Assembly: GCA_002336985.1 (NCBI GenBank)
Contig: DDFE01000154.1
Coordinates: 1-5,966, forward strand
Origin: Sphingomonadales bacterium UBA1936
GTDB taxonomy: Bacteria; Pseudomonadota; Alphaproteobacteria; Sphingomonadales; Sphingomonadaceae
Length of the DNA: 5,966 nt
Reading direction: 5' to 3'
Part shown: piece by piece, positions 5,910 to 5,966 of the stretch
Numbering within the stretch: the first letter of the stretch is position 1
Layout: each line of letters starts with the position of its first letter
Position numbers and translations under genes: made by a program
The notes under the pieces: generated by a model
The model's database searches: none
The model's input: only the letters and a program-made list of their open reading frames with translations
What the model was told of the DNA's origin: nothing

Positions 5910-5966
5910 GGTACACAGCGTAACAGTCGCGTTTCAGGGCAGCAACAGACTCGCATCGCCATAGCT

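Noticed and set aside
5917..5945. TTGCTG-17-TACGCT on the minus strand as a promoter giving a nearly leaderless membrane-protein mRNA.
   Set aside because: Each box matches only 3 of 6 bases, and the window ends too soon to rule out a better promoter or an upstream co-transcribed gene.

Overview
The window reads as ordinary chromosome of a GC-rich alphaproteobacterium, most likely in the Sphingomonadales. The main grounds are the tRNA-guanine transglycosylase, whose sequence (for example GGYQVMSL, LAVGEGQ and FDCVLPTRSGRNGQ) closely follows the Zymomonas mobilis enzyme as I remember it. High GC and free use of GTG starts fit. I see no tRNA, rRNA, insertion sequence, CRISPR array, integrase or phage gene. 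There is no gene-free stretch longer than about 175 bases.

Layout, left to right. Positions 1-432 (+) hold the C-terminal part of a DEAD-box RNA helicase, cut by the window edge. It meets head-on a PilZ-domain protein (441-902, -); both stop codons sit in one 16-base perfect hairpin. A 145-base divergent spacer separates the PilZ gene from a MATE-family efflux transporter (1048-2439, +). The transporter converges with, and overlaps by 53 bases, tgt (2387-3505, -), which inserts the queuosine precursor into tRNA. A second divergent spacer (3506-3680) leads to a lipoprotein (3681-5114, +) built from a lipobox signal, a cadherin-like domain and a sugar-dehydrogenase-type beta-propeller. Last, a two-gene minus-strand unit encodes a four-helix membrane protein (5385-5909) and a small exported protein (5140-5388), joined by a GTGA stop/start overlap.

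The genes alternate in direction and do not form one pathway; only the last two look like an operon. I did not find a convincing new multi-gene system. The points most worth a second look are at residue level. Tgt appears to have lost all three zinc-binding cysteines while keeping its catalytic aspartates. The propeller lipoprotein appears to have alanine where soluble glucose dehydrogenase has its catalytic histidine, and its DNA has lower GC than its neighbours. The PilZ protein has kept only half of its arginine c-di-GMP motif. The terminal membrane/exported pair is unrecognised but clearly coupled.
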